A stretch of 64,000 nt of DNA from Aneurinibacillus terranovensis DSM 18919 (GTDB lineage: Bacteria > Bacillota > Bacilli > Aneurinibacillales > Aneurinibacillaceae), in NCBI RefSeq assembly GCF_000430625.1, contig NZ_KE387171.1, positions 2,562 through 66,561 on the forward strand. Direction: 5' to 3'. The notes under the pieces are model-generated. The model was given only the letters and a program-made list of their open reading frames with translations. It was not told the origin of the DNA and ran no database searches. Made by a program: the position numbers and the translations under genes. This document shows positions 43,538-53,628 of the stretch, in pieces; position 1 is the stretch's first letter, and every line of letters begins with the position of its first letter.

Positions 43538-43549
43538 GATCATCTGATC
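43538..43549 (-). promoter_or_regulatory. Candidate LutR operator upstream of lutP
   Basis: GATCA-TC-TGATC is a perfect palindrome in the lutP leader. The related sequence GGTTATCTGATC occurs before lutR at 44408. FadR-type GntR proteins bind short palindromes, so this is a plausible LutR site. The match is by eye and by symmetry only. Confidence 0.45.
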
Positions 43550-43682
43550 TATTTATCTGTCTTTCTCTCCCTACTCTTTGAACTGCGTGATTTGCTTCTT
43601 CCTATTCTTCTACTTCGTTCATTCTGCTTTTTTTTTTCGTCCGCTCCTCAGGTCATCCGATGAATTTGCTTGAAAAAAAACA

Positions 43683-44384
43683 CTAACTGAGCATTTTTTT
43701 CTCGACACCCAGCAAGTGATAAAGCATGGCTTCTTCCGCTTTATTACTATTTTTCAAACAAATCGCCTCGCAAATATCTAGATGTTCACGGTAAAGCTGC
43801 TGCGGGTTTTTCCGGGATTCGTACAGTTTTACTCTGCTTGCGCGCAAAGAGCGTTCCATGGTCTCCGAAATCGACTGCATGACTGACTTCAGGATTTCGT
43901 TATGGGAGGCATCTGCAATGGCGTAATGGAAATTCCAATCCGCTTTATCTCCCAATTCTCCCTGATTCAGGGCTTCTTCCATTTCATCCAGAGCCTGTTT
44001 TATCTTCGCTAGTTCCTCTTCTGTTCTGCGCTCAGCCGCCAGCCGCACCGTCCCTGTTTCAATAATTTTGCGAACCTCCAGCAGTTCAATAATATCCTGT
44101 TTTGTGACCGGGCGAATCGCTTCAAAAGCTGCTATCAGCTCTTCAGGTTTCAAGCGGGTAACAAAAGTCCCTTCCCCCTGTCTCAATGTAACCAGACCCA
44201 TTGTTTTCAATGAACTGATGGCTTCACGAACGGTAGACTGCCCGACCCCCAATAATTCCCCCAATTCCCTTAAAGAAGGCAATCGTTCTCCGGGCGGATA
44301 CACGCCGGATATAATTTGCTCTTTCAGATAATCGGCAACTTCCTCGTATGTTTTCCGGACTCTTAAACCTGGTAGCGTTTTCAT
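43683..44384 (-). CDS. lutR: GntR/FadR-type repressor of lactate genes
   Basis: A 233-residue FadR-subfamily regulator. N-terminal winged helix: YEEVADYLKEQIISGVYPPGERLPSLRELGELLGVGQSTVREAISSLKTMGLVTLRQGEGTFV. C-terminal FCD ligand domain has ELLEVRKIIETGTVRLAAERRTEEEL and FHYAIADASHNEIL, with metal-binding Asp/His positions. ATG 44384 is preceded by a GTG in frame. It stands directly upstream of lutP and lutABC, so lactate-responsive repression is the expected role. Confidence 0.88.
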   Translation of the reverse strand: MKTLPGLRVRKTYEEVADYLKEQIISGVYPPGERLPSLRELGELLGVGQSTVREAISSLKTMGLVTLRQGEGTFVTRLKPEELIAAFEAIRPVTKQDIIELLEVRKIIETGTVRLAAERRTEEELAKIKQALDEMEEALNQGELGDKADWNFHYAIADASHNEILKSVMQSISETMERSLRASRVKLYESRKNPQQLYREHLDICEAICLKNSNKAEEAMLYHLLGVEKKMLS

Positions 44385-44407
44385 CACCTGCTTTACAATG
44401 CCTATCA

Positions 44408-44419
44408 GGTTATCTGATC
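44408..44419 (-). promoter_or_regulatory. Second candidate LutR operator, upstream of lutR
   Basis: GGTTA-TC-TGATC shares the right half and spacer of the perfect palindrome at 43538. Its left half matches 3 of 5. Its location 24 bp before lutR would permit autoregulation. Confidence 0.35.
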
Positions 44420-44515
44420 TCTATAAATTAACAATCAGTAACCAGTAAATTAATCTTACTTTATTTTTCAGTCTTTTGTCAATATTCTCTTTAGCAATTT
44501 ATTTGGAATAAAAAT

Positions 44516-44550
44516 AAAACCGGGATTTGATTTTACCAAACCCCGGTTTT
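44516..44550 (-). terminator. Terminator behind pduL
   Basis: The minus strand reads AAAACCGGGGTTTGG-TAAAA-TCAAATCCCGGTTTT followed by ATTTTT. It ends the ackA-pduL transcript. Confidence 0.88.
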
Positions 44551-44584
44551 ACAGCTTCGCTATTCTATTCAAAAAACACACGAT

Positions 44585-45184
44585 TTAAACAGCCAGCAGT
44601 TCACGCTGCTTAATGTGCACTAATTCAATCATGTCTCCGGTTTTTAAACCGGCTGCATTAGCCTCATCCGTATCAATATGGAAGTCAAGCGCATATTTTT
44701 CGCTAACGCGAACGACGACATGGTCAAAGATTAAACCGCGGTCTCCATCTGTTTTTACCTGCACAATCTCTTTATCCTTGACGCCAAACTCCCTGGCATC
44801 GTTCGAGTTCATATGAATATGCCGCATCGCAATAATAACGCCTTTGTCCAAAGCAACTCTTCCTTTCGGACCAATAATCACAAGGCCAGGGGTCCCGTTA
44901 ATGTCGCCTGACATTCGAATCGGAGCATTCACACCCAACACGTAGGAATCGCTTTTCGAAATTTCAACCTGAGTAATGTTGCGAATTGGTCCAAGAATCC
45001 GCACACGATTCATCTGGCCTTTGGGACCAACAATCGTAACGGTTTCGTCCGCAGCAAACTCGCCTGGCTGTGTGAGATTTTTCACATTCGTTAACTGGTA
45101 GCCTTCGCCAAATAAGGTACACAGGTCTTTTTCGCTTAAATGGATGTGACGATTGGATACACCTATTGGAATTAAACGTTTCAT
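44585..45184 (-). CDS. pduL: Phosphate propanoyltransferase, PduL type
   Basis: A 199-residue acyl-CoA:phosphate acyltransferase unrelated to Pta. Two metal-binding domains each have an RHIH motif: [11 protein letters not shown] and [13 protein letters not shown], with [12 protein letters not shown] and the C-terminal [14 protein letters not shown] supplying further His/Asp ligands. No N-terminal encapsulation peptide is seen and no microcompartment genes are near, so it is probably a free cytoplasmic enzyme. It overlaps ackA by 4 bp and should replace Pta in acetyl-CoA/acetyl phosphate exchange. Confidence 0.93.
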   Translation of the reverse strand: MKRLIPIGVSNRHIHLSEKDLCTLFGEGYQLTNVKNLTQPGEFAADETVTIVGPKGQMNRVRILGPIRNITQVEISKSDSYVLGVNAPIRMSGDINGTPGLVIIGPKGRVALDKGVIIAMRHIHMNSNDAREFGVKDKEIVQVKTDGDRGLIFDHVVVRVSEKYALDFHIDTDEANAAGLKTGDMIELVHIKQRELLAV

Positions 45185-46395
45185 GATAGTACTCCCTCTC
45201 TTATGTTGGCTGCTTTCATTGTGTCGCGCGCAATCATGACCTCTTCATTTGTTGGTATGACTAAAGCTTTCGTTGGCGAATAAGGGAAAGTAAGTTCCAC
45301 TTCATTACCTCTCGAGAGATTCTTCCACGGATCGACATAAATGCCCATCCACTCCAGCTTTTCTAATACAAGCGAGCGAATCAATGGACTGTTCTCACCG
45401 ATTCCCGCTGTAAAAATGATGGCATCAACGCCATTCATCTGCATGACATAACTTCCGATATACTTGCGGATTCTTTCCACAAATACATCGATGGCGAGCT
45501 TTGCTTGTTTATTCCCGCGTTTTGCTGCCTCTTCAATATCCCGCAAATCATTGGAAAGACCTGAAATGCCTAATAAACCGCTTTTTTTATTTAAAATACT
45601 CATGAATTCATCCAGCGTTTTTCCCGCCTTCTCCATTAAAAAAGGAATAACGGCAGCGTCTATATCTCCCGCGCGTGTTCCCATCGTGACACCGGCAAGC
45701 GGCGTAAACCCCATAGAAGTATCGATCGATTTTCCGCCTTGAACCGCGGTAATACTGGCGCCATTACCAAGATGGCAGCTGATTAACCTGAGTTCTTCAA
45801 TCGGACGATGCAGTACCTCTGCCGCACGTCTTGTAACATATTGATGAGAAGTTCCATGAGCACCGTATTTACGAACGGCGTATTTCTTATAGAATTCATA
45901 CGGCAAACTGTATAAAAATGTTTTTTCCGGCATCGTCTGATGAAAAGCAGTATCAAATACAACAACGGCTGGCACACCCGGCAACCGCTTGCGAAACGCT
46001 TTAATACCCATAAGGTTGGCCGGGTTATGCAGCGGCGCTAAGTCTATACATTCTTCCAACTGATCGATTACTTCATCTGTAACCAAAACAGATGAAACGA
46101 ATTTTTCTCCCCCGTGAACAACTCGATGCCCGATCCCTTTTATATCGTCAAGACTGTCAATCAGCCCGTAATCCGGATTCAGCAGCGTCTCCAGTAATGC
46201 AGACACAGCCTGTTCATGATTTTCAAGATGTAAATCTTCTTGAAATTCATTCTCATCAACCTGGAAGGTATGGCAGGATTCCCCCATCCCGATCCTGTCC
46301 ATCAATCCTCTAGCCAACACTTTCTCTGAAGGCATATCGATAAGCTGGTATTTGAAGGATGAACTGCCGCTATTCACCGATAATATAATAGGCAT
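45181..46395 (-). CDS. ackA: Acetate kinase
   Basis: A 404-residue kinase interconverting acetyl phosphate and ADP with acetate and ATP. Motifs: [68 protein letters not shown] and [13 protein letters not shown] 46395 with GGGGGAG upstream is the start. It leads the ackA-pduL operon, upstream of the lactate genes on the same strand. Confidence 0.96.
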   Translation of the reverse strand: MPIILSVNSGSSSFKYQLIDMPSEKVLARGLMDRIGMGESCHTFQVDENEFQEDLHLENHEQAVSALLETLLNPDYGLIDSLDDIKGIGHRVVHGGEKFVSSVLVTDEVIDQLEECIDLAPLHNPANLMGIKAFRKRLPGVPAVVVFDTAFHQTMPEKTFLYSLPYEFYKKYAVRKYGAHGTSHQYVTRRAAEVLHRPIEELRLISCHLGNGASITAVQGGKSIDTSMGFTPLAGVTMGTRAGDIDAAVIPFLMEKAGKTLDEFMSILNKKSGLLGISGLSNDLRDIEEAAKRGNKQAKLAIDVFVERIRKYIGSYVMQMNGVDAIIFTAGIGENSPLIRSLVLEKLEWMGIYVDPWKNLSRGNEVELTFPYSPTKALVIPTNEEVMIARDTMKAANIREGVLS

Positions 46396-46688
46396 AACAA
46401 CCACTCCCCCGTTTCTTCTGTATAGAATTCTGTGTTAATCAATCTTCAAAAAAAATAGTAACACAAAAGGGAAAATATTTTGTGAAAAAAATCACATGAA
46501 ATCGCGTTTTATTTGCCCATAATGCAAAATGTTAAAAAAATCGTCACATACTCTCGTCGTCACATACTCTCGTGAAAATAAACGGAAACTCTTTCAAAAG
46601 GAAAGGGGGCTTTCTGTAAGAATAAAATAAATGAGGGGAAGAAAAATATGGAACAGAGGCAGCGCGGGATAAGAACACACCTTCACTA

Positions 46689-46782
46689 GCAACGAAATCC
46701 GGGTCATTTTTGTGCGTTTTCCCTTGCCAGGCAATAAGAACTGTCCGTGCTCCTCTTCCGCTTGGAGGCGGCCTGAAACATG
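46689..46782 (-). repeat. Dispersed intergenic repeat, copy D
   Basis: The minus strand reads ATGTTTCAGGCCGCCTCC, AAGCGGAAGAGGAGC, ACGGACAG, TTGCCTGGCAAGGGAAAAC, ACAAAAATGACCCGGATTTC. It is closely similar to copy B over the GGCCGCCTCCAAG-GGAAGAGGAGC block and the core. Copy C follows head to head. Confidence 0.65.
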
Positions 46783-46789
46783 CGAACCG

Positions 46790-46840
46790 GTGTCGAATGG
46801 AATGGGTCATTTTCTGCTTCCTCGCAAGGGAAGACCCTGG
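46790..46840 (+). repeat. Dispersed intergenic repeat, copy C (partial)
   Basis: GTCGAATGGAATGGGTCATT, then GCTTCCTCGCAAGGGAAGACCC and AAAAAATAAAA. It shares the palindromic core and the tail with copy E. With copy D it makes an inverted pair, as E and A do. The 577-bp gap 46396-46973 otherwise holds AT-rich sequence with no credible gene. Confidence 0.55.
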
Positions 46841-46924
46841 AAAAAATAAAAATTAATCTACTTCTCCATTGCTCACCACCGCTTAGGATTTACGTTTTGT
46901 CATATCCAACGTCGCTGGTTCAAT

Positions 46925-46963
46925 CAAAAAATAGCCCGCAACACTATAAAAGTGCTACGGACT
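46925..46963 (-). terminator. Terminator behind ccdC
   Basis: The minus strand reads AGTCCGTAGCACT-TTTAT-AGTGTTGCGGGCT followed by ATTTTTT. Confidence 0.85.
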
Positions 46964-46973
46964 ATAGATATCG

Positions 46974-47456
46974 TTACGTTAGAATGGTTTCATCATCCAA
47001 CTGGCGCTGAACTCTCAAATAACCGAAATACATCGCGATACGCCACGGTAAAATCATGCCGTACGCAAGAACAAAAAACAGGCCGGCTGTTTCCGAATAA
47101 TTAATGTACATTCCGATGTACGTTTTTAAAATCATGCGCAGCAGGACAAGTCCCAGCAGGATAAAGACAAAAGCTTTAGAACGCTTCAAATATATATCAT
47201 TATCCACGATTTCAAATCGTGAAGTTGCGATCAATGGATAAGAAAGCAGCATCCCTACGAAAAAAGCGATAATCGCATATTCGACGGGAACATGAAATGG
47301 CGGCAGCAGAAACATCACGAAACCAGTGCTCATAAAAACAGGAGGTAAAATAATTTTCTTCACGGATGCCGGTTTTTTTGACGCGCGCATGCGAACGGCA
47401 AACACCATCAATGCCATGCATAATGCAACAATCGTACTCACAATTGTCATATTCAA
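46974..47456 (-). CDS. ccdC: CcdC-like membrane protein
   Basis: A 160-residue protein with about four to five hydrophobic helices, a family associated with cytochrome c biogenesis operons. Typical segments are RMRASKKPASVKKIILPPVFMSTGFVMFL, LLSYPLIATSRFEIVDNDIYLKRSKAFVFILLGLVLLR and ETAGLFFVLAYGMILPWRIAMYFGYL. TTG 47456 or ATG 47450 is the start; GGAGG fits the TTG better. It is monocistronic, without ccdA beside it, so its role is uncertain. Confidence 0.8.
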   Translation of the reverse strand: MNMTIVSTIVALCMALMVFAVRMRASKKPASVKKIILPPVFMSTGFVMFLLPPFHVPVEYAIIAFFVGMLLSYPLIATSRFEIVDNDIYLKRSKAFVFILLGLVLLRMILKTYIGMYINYSETAGLFFVLAYGMILPWRIAMYFGYLRVQRQLDDETILT

Positions 47457-47642
47457 AACCAGTTCCTCCCTTCAAAGAACTCTAACTATAAACAACTTCT
47501 TATTATATAATATAGCAGTCAACGCTTTTGTGTACAATCTGCATATATTATTATACATAATACTGTGCTAAAGTTAAATATGTAAATGAATGAACGCCGG
47601 GGCAAACCCCGGCTTTGTCATCGTTTGTTCATCATTTCGATT

Positions 47643-47828
47643 TTATTCTGAACGCTTAGAGATTTCATCAATTTCCACGTCAACAAGGCTGTTGCGAAAT
47701 ACCGGAGCGCCGACTGGCTTAACCTGGTTGACCACACCGCCCCCGTCATTAACCATCCGGCTTATCCCCTCGTCCTGGTCTTCCGCTGATACCGCATTTT
47801 CCGGACGAGTGTTCGGATCTTCTGCCAT
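47643..47828 (-). CDS. Small acidic hypothetical protein
   Basis: A 61-residue acidic protein with no recognised domain: MAEDPNTRPENAVSAEDQDE, then VGAPVFRNSLVDVEIDEISKR. RBS AGAGGG lies about nine bases before ATG 47828, which supports translation. A GC-rich hairpin GCCGGGG-TTTG-CCCCGGC lies 30 bp behind its stop. It is divergent from aconitase. Confidence 0.55.
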   Translation of the reverse strand: MAEDPNTRPENAVSAEDQDEGISRMVNDGGGVVNQVKPVGAPVFRNSLVDVEIDEISKRSE

Positions 47829-47953
47829 ACTAAAACACCCTCTCTTATATAAAATGTACGCTTCGTTTGTAGTATGCCCAATTATTAACTCATAACCAAA
47901 GATGAATCGTACATACTACTTATGAAAATACCGGATAAAGGAGACGTGTTTAT

Positions 47954-50704
47954 ATGCCAAACAATGGAACGTTGCAGGAGTTGGCTCGAACCAAATTAAC
48001 GATTAACGGAGAAAACAAGTATTATTACCGCTTGCAAACACTTGAAGAACAAGGAATAGGCAATGTTTCGAAGCTTCCCTTTTCTATTAAAATTTTGCTG
48101 GAAGCCGTTCTCCGGAAAACGGACGGCCGGGTCATTACCGATGAATATGTACAGAGGCTGGCAAATTGGAAACCAAACCCAAAACCCGATGAGATTCACG
48201 AAGTTCCTTTTATGCCTGCCCGCGTTCTTCTGCAGGATTTCACAGGAGTTCCGTCTGTCGTTGATCTGGCGTCCATGCGACAGGCCGTAGCTGAGCTCCA
48301 TGGCAATCCGCGGAAAATCAACCCGCTGATTCCAGTGGACCTGGTTATCGACCATTCCGTGCAGGTTGACCAATTTGGTTCCGAAGAGGCTCTTGCCAAC
48401 AATATGACCATCGAATTTCAACGAAATACGGAACGCTACAAATTTCTTCGCTGGGCTACAAAAGCGTTTACCAATTTTCGCGTCGTTCCCCCATCTGTTG
48501 GAATCATCCACCAGGTGAATCTGGAATATTTGGCGGCTGTTGTGGGCGAGAAAAAAACAAACGACGGTATGGAGGTCTTCCCCGATTCGCTTGTGGGCAC
48601 CGATTCTCACACAACGATGATTAACGGCACGGGCGTATTAGGTTGGGGAGTTGGCGGAATTGAAGCGGAAGCCGCCATGCTTGGACAGCCACTCTATTTT
48701 CTCGTGCCCCGCGTCGTTGGATTTAAATTAACGGGCGAATTGCCCGAAGGTTCAACCGCTACAGACCTGGCTCTAACCGTAACGAACATTTTACGCAAAA
48801 AAGGTGTCGTTGGGCAATTTGTCGAGTATTTCGGCCCCGGCCTTAATTCGATGACGCTTGAGGACCGCGCCACCGTAGCTAATATGGCACCGGAATACGG
48901 TGCGACTGTAGGTTTTTTCCCAATTGATGAACGGACGCTTGCCTACCTGCGAACAACGGGCCGGAGCGATAACCATGTTGCTCTAGTGGAAGCATACGCT
49001 AAGGAACAAGGGCTATTTCGGACCAATGAAATGCCTGATCCTGTTTATTCAGATGTCATTACGCTGAATCTTTCTACGGTTGTCCCTAGTCTTGCCGGTC
49101 CAAAACGGCCGCAGGATCGCATCAGCCTGGCGAATATGAAAGAAGATTTCCGTCGCGTTCTTCGCATGCCTCTCAGTGAAGGCGGATTCGACCTTTCTGA
49201 TGAACAAATTGAAAAAAGCGTGCCGGTTCATTACGCAAAAGGCAAAGACTCCACACTGACAACAGGGTCTGTCGTGATAGCAGCCATTACAAGCTGTACG
49301 AACACGTCCAATCCATCCGTTATGCTGGGAGCGGGTCTTGTAGCTAAGAAAGCAGTTGAGAAGGGGCTGCACTGCAATCCGAACGTTAAAGTGAGCCTTG
49401 CACCCGGTTCACGCGTCGTAACACAATACCTGGAAGATGCCGGTTTACTCCATTACCTGAACCAGCTTGGCTTTAACGTCGTTGGGTACGGTTGTACCAC
49501 ATGCATTGGGAACAGCGGACCTCTAATCCCGGAAGTCACAGAAGCTTTGCGGAATAATGATTTGACCGTAGCTGCCGTGCTAAGCGGAAACCGCAATTTT
49601 GAAGGCAGGATCCATCCGCTTGTTAAAGCGAATTATCTCGCTTCTCCGCCGCTTGTTGTCGTGTACGCACTGGCCGGAACCGTCGACATCGACCTGTACA
49701 GCGAACCAATCGGCCGCGGTAAGGACAGACAACCGGTCTACTTGAAAGACATCTGGCCTTCTACAGAAGAAGTGGAGAAAGCGATCTCGCAGGCGGTTAC
49801 CGCGAACATATTTAAAAAGAATTATGAGCATGTATTGGAGTCTAATAAGCAATGGAATGCACTGCCGGTTCCTACCGGAGAACTGTATGAGTGGGATAAG
49901 GATTCTACCTATATTCAGTCACCACCGTTCTTCGAAGATTTTTCTCCAAATACCCGACACATTGGAGAAATTAAAGGGGCTCGCGTGCTTGCCTATCTCG
50001 GTGATTCCGTCACAACAGACCATATCTCCCCTGCAGGTGCGATATCTCCTAAAGGTCCCGCGGGTATTTATTTACAAAGCAAAGGGGTGGACGTACGAGA
50101 CTTTAACTCCTATGGTTCCCGCCGCGGAAACCACGAGGTCATGATGCGCGGAACGTTCGCCAATATCCGGATTCGCAACAAGCTGCTGCCCGGAACAGAA
50201 GGAGGAGTCACCAAATACCTGGCAACAGGGGAGGAAATGTCGATTTATGATGCGGCCATGAAGTATATTGATTCTGAAACACCGACCATTGTAATTGCCG
50301 GAAAAGAGTACGGTACCGGAAGTTCCCGCGATTGGGCGGCTAAAGGGACGGTTCTCCTCGGGGTTAAAGCAGTGCTGGCTGTTAGCTTTGAGCGGATTCA
50401 CCGCAGCAATCTTGTCGGGATGGGCGTCCTCCCCCTCCAATTCCAGGAAGGAATCACCGCCGATGTACTTGGTATTACAGGGGAAGAAACGTTTGATTTT
50501 CTCGGCCTCAACGACGACATTTCTCCGCGCGAGACAATAACCGTTAAAGCAACACGGCCGGACCAAACAACCTTTGAGTTTAAATGTATCGTGCGGCTCG
50601 ACAGCCAAATAGAAATCGATTATTACAAAAACGAAGGAATCCTGCAAATGGTACTGCGAAACCTGATCACGGAAGATGAAAGCGCCGCTGCACCGATGAT
50701 GTAG
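47954..50704 (+). CDS. acnA: Aconitate hydratase
   Basis: A 916-residue monomeric AcnA-type aconitase of the citric acid cycle that binds a [4Fe-4S] cluster. SCTNTSNP supplies the first cluster cysteine, and [12 protein letters not shown] supplies the other two. Other motifs are [50 protein letters not shown]-like (here [19 protein letters not shown]) and [23 protein letters not shown] precedes ATG 47954. The apo-enzyme of this class doubles as an iron-responsive RNA binder. It is monocistronic; a broken MFS gene follows. Confidence 0.97.
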   Translation: MPNNGTLQELARTKLTINGENKYYYRLQTLEEQGIGNVSKLPFSIKILLEAVLRKTDGRVITDEYVQRLANWKPNPKPDEIHEVPFMPARVLLQDFTGVPSVVDLASMRQAVAELHGNPRKINPLIPVDLVIDHSVQVDQFGSEEALANNMTIEFQRNTERYKFLRWATKAFTNFRVVPPSVGIIHQVNLEYLAAVVGEKKTNDGMEVFPDSLVGTDSHTTMINGTGVLGWGVGGIEAEAAMLGQPLYFLVPRVVGFKLTGELPEGSTATDLALTVTNILRKKGVVGQFVEYFGPGLNSMTLEDRATVANMAPEYGATVGFFPIDERTLAYLRTTGRSDNHVALVEAYAKEQGLFRTNEMPDPVYSDVITLNLSTVVPSLAGPKRPQDRISLANMKEDFRRVLRMPLSEGGFDLSDEQIEKSVPVHYAKGKDSTLTTGSVVIAAITSCTNTSNPSVMLGAGLVAKKAVEKGLHCNPNVKVSLAPGSRVVTQYLEDAGLLHYLNQLGFNVVGYGCTTCIGNSGPLIPEVTEALRNNDLTVAAVLSGNRNFEGRIHPLVKANYLASPPLVVVYALAGTVDIDLYSEPIGRGKDRQPVYLKDIWPSTEEVEKAISQAVTANIFKKNYEHVLESNKQWNALPVPTGELYEWDKDSTYIQSPPFFEDFSPNTRHIGEIKGARVLAYLGDSVTTDHISPAGAISPKGPAGIYLQSKGVDVRDFNSYGSRRGNHEVMMRGTFANIRIRNKLLPGTEGGVTKYLATGEEMSIYDAAMKYIDSETPTIVIAGKEYGTGSSRDWAAKGTVLLGVKAVLAVSFERIHRSNLVGMGVLPLQFQEGITADVLGITGEETFDFLGLNDDISPRETITVKATRPDQTTFEFKCIVRLDSQIEIDYYKNEGILQMVLRNLITEDESAAAPMM

Positions 50705-51189
50705 GATACATTCAGTGTCAGCTTTTTAGGTGTATCCCTCTGGGAACTTGATAAAAGTTACATGGCGATTTTTGATTTATCGAAGAATGAACACCGGGAC
50801 CGTTTTTTGCATATGGAGCTTTTCTCGGCGTAGGGGCAGCACTTTCACTCCAACCAACCGTTGCCATGCTTATTATTTTTGGGGCAGCGTATCACATTGC
50901 TAAAAACATGATGTCGACGAACCTGGATGCCTGGACATATGCTTCCATTGAATTAGATAAGCATTTTCAAGAGCGCAGATTGGACTATATTATCGTTCGG
51001 GAAATACCTCTGGGCATTGGCCGGAAGATCGGGGTGGGGGTGTTTTTTCTCATCAGAGCCATGTTTCCCATCCACTCTCTTCTCACCTACTCCTTTTTCT
51101 TCTTTCCTTTTGTATATGTGATTATGGCGCCATATTTAACTAAAATATGGAAGAAGGAGCGCGTTGAAAAGGCTTTTCACGCAGCGTAA
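50705..51189 (+). pseudogene. MFS transporter remnant with frameshift
   Basis: Right behind the acnA stop, one frame encodes FLGVSLWELDKSYMAIFDLSKNEHRDRFL; near 50810-50820 it shifts to a frame encoding YGAFLGVGAALSLQPTVAMLIIFGAAYHIAKNMM. This then runs to REIPLGIGRKIGVGVFFLIRAMFP and a stop at 51189. Four hydrophobic segments remain. The N-terminal part of a transporter is missing, and there is no start codon or RBS. The continuity of meaning across frames shows a decayed gene. Confidence 0.7.
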
Positions 51190-51195
51190 GTGATA

Positions 51196-51240
51196 AGCCC
51201 TGGCTTTGGAATGTATCCAATAACCAGGGCTAATTTTTAT
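51196..51240 (+). terminator. Terminator behind the MFS remnant
   Basis: AGCCCTGG-cttTGGA-ATGTA-TCCAataa-CCAGGGCT followed by AATTTTTATT. A strong stem retained behind a dead gene; it may now end the acnA transcript. Confidence 0.85.
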
Positions 51241-51392
51241 TGCCTGTCCATTTCGTTTCATCACTTCTTACTGGCAACTAAAGCGTCACGGTCTACGTTG
51301 TAGGCGGATTTTTCTTATGCGCTACTGCGTTCCCATATTTTACAGTAATGCTTGCATCCGGAAATCGCGAATGTATTTACCGGTGGTATGAT

Positions 51393-51510
51393 CATTTTTC
51401 GGGCCGCCTCCAAGTGGAAGAGGAGCATTAGACAGATCCCGCTTCCCCGCAAGGGAAAACTCGGCAAAAATACAACGAATTCGATGCATCTCACGGATTG
51501 GATGCATCTC
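51393..51510 (+). repeat. Dispersed intergenic repeat, copy B
   Basis: Blocks in order: TTTCGGGCCGCCTCC, AAGTGGAAGAGGAGC, GACAGATCCCGCTTCC, CCGCAAGGGAAAACTCG, GCAAAAATACAACGAATTC, then GATGCATCTC repeated twice. It ends two bases from the mnmA stop codon, just as copy A ends two bases from the stop at 19609. Frames through it are not genes. Confidence 0.65.
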
Positions 51511-51512
51511 GC

Positions 51513-52622
<1,110 letters not shown>

Positions 52623-52829
52623 CTACTTCCTTGCCATTAATCTATGGCTAAACAATTGCCATAACGATTATTATAGCAAATAAAACGCTCGATAAACAAT
52701 TAAAAATCGTCTGTTTAAAATTTTTTTAATCCTTAGGATTGGTGTATAAACTCAGACGTATCAGGGATTTGGTTGCTTTTTTCTCCGGTTTTCAATCATG
52801 AACAAACAATGAAATTTTCTGAAAATAAG

Positions 52830-52857
52830 TGACTCACTTACTAACTTATGCTATACT
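52830..52857 (+). promoter_or_regulatory. Candidate promoter of the 3D-domain gene
   Basis: TGACTC (52830-52835) and TATACT (52852-52857) are separated by 16 bp, with TG one base before the -10 (extended -10). It lies about 48 bp before ATG 52905. The rest of the 288-bp gap behind mnmA shows nothing else of note. Confidence 0.4.
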
Positions 52858-52904
52858 CGTAAAGACTTAACGTCCAACTCACCTTACTTCCAAAGGAGGT
52901 TGTC

Positions 52905-53528
52905 ATGTCAAGGGGTAAAAAGAATATTTTTAACACACGAGAAAACGGTTTCAAGATTAATCTCTGGTCAATTGGCATAGGTACAAGTATCGCATCGGTT
53001 TTCCTGATTGGGCATTTCATTAGTTCTCTTGCTGAAACTTCTCACAGCTCAGCAAACAGATACGCTCTTCAAACTGTCAGCAATGAGGGCACCATCCCCC
53101 AGTTTAACGGAGAAGTCTCAGCAAAAGAACTAGCACCTCTTGGGTTAGCTTCGGCACAAAATCACCCGGCTTTTTTAGAGATTTCTTACAAGAAAAAACA
53201 AAAATCTACCCATCGTAAAAAAACATCCCGTTCAGAATCACGTCCAGTGATTCGAGAGGGAAGCACTTTTACCGCTCGTGCAACTGCTTATGCAGGTCCG
53301 GGAAAAACGTATACCGGCAAGAGCGTGCGCCACGGGGTAGTAGCCGTTGATCCTGATGTTATTCCTATTGGAACCACACTTTGGGTTGAAGGGTACGGCA
53401 CCTGCCGCGCGGAGGATATCGGGAGCGCAATTACCGGAGTTCGCCTCGATTTGGGTTTCTCAAGTGAAGACGAGGCAAACGACTGGGGCGTCCGTGACGT
53501 TTCCGTTAAAGTTCTGAAAATGCCATAA
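52905..53528 (+). CDS. Secreted 3D-domain protein
   Basis: A 207-residue protein with an N-terminal membrane anchor or signal (about residues 20-38), a basic linker KKKQKSTHRKKTSRS and a C-terminal 3D domain. The domain reads FTARATAYAGPGKTYTGKSVRHGVVAVDPDVIPIGTTLWVEGYGTCRAEDIGSAITGVRLDLGFSS, with the three conserved aspartates in VAVDPDVIP, AEDIG and RLDL. 3D (MltA-like) domains occur in YabE, YuiC and YocH and are linked to lytic transglycosylase action on peptidoglycan. RBS AAAGGAGG. No LysM or G5 domain is attached. Confidence 0.9.
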   Translation: MSRGKKNIFNTRENGFKINLWSIGIGTSIASVFLIGHFISSLAETSHSSANRYALQTVSNEGTIPQFNGEVSAKELAPLGLASAQNHPAFLEISYKKKQKSTHRKKTSRSESRPVIREGSTFTARATAYAGPGKTYTGKSVRHGVVAVDPDVIPIGTTLWVEGYGTCRAEDIGSAITGVRLDLGFSSEDEANDWGVRDVSVKVLKMP

Positions 53529-53542
53529 AATGAATTTTATAA

Positions 53543-53590
53543 TAAAAATAAAAAGGAGTAGTCGACACCGACTGCCCCTTTTTATTTTTC
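53543..53590. terminator. Bidirectional terminator between the 3D gene and deacetylase gene
   Basis: AAAAATAAAAAGG-AGTAGTCG-ACAC-CGACT-GCCCCTTTTTATTTTT. Long stem with A and T runs on both sides, serving both convergent genes. Confidence 0.88.
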
Positions 53591-53628
53591 TAAAAATCTT
53601 TTCGTGTTGATAAAGACCGCAAATCTAT

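Noticed and set aside
43653-43663. TCATC-C-GATGA palindrome as a LutR operator
   Set aside because: It lies just behind the lutR stop, shares only part of the other sites, and short palindromes of this kind arise by chance.
46544-46810. 88-codon minus-strand frame
   Set aside because: It runs through repeat copy D and has no RBS or domain.
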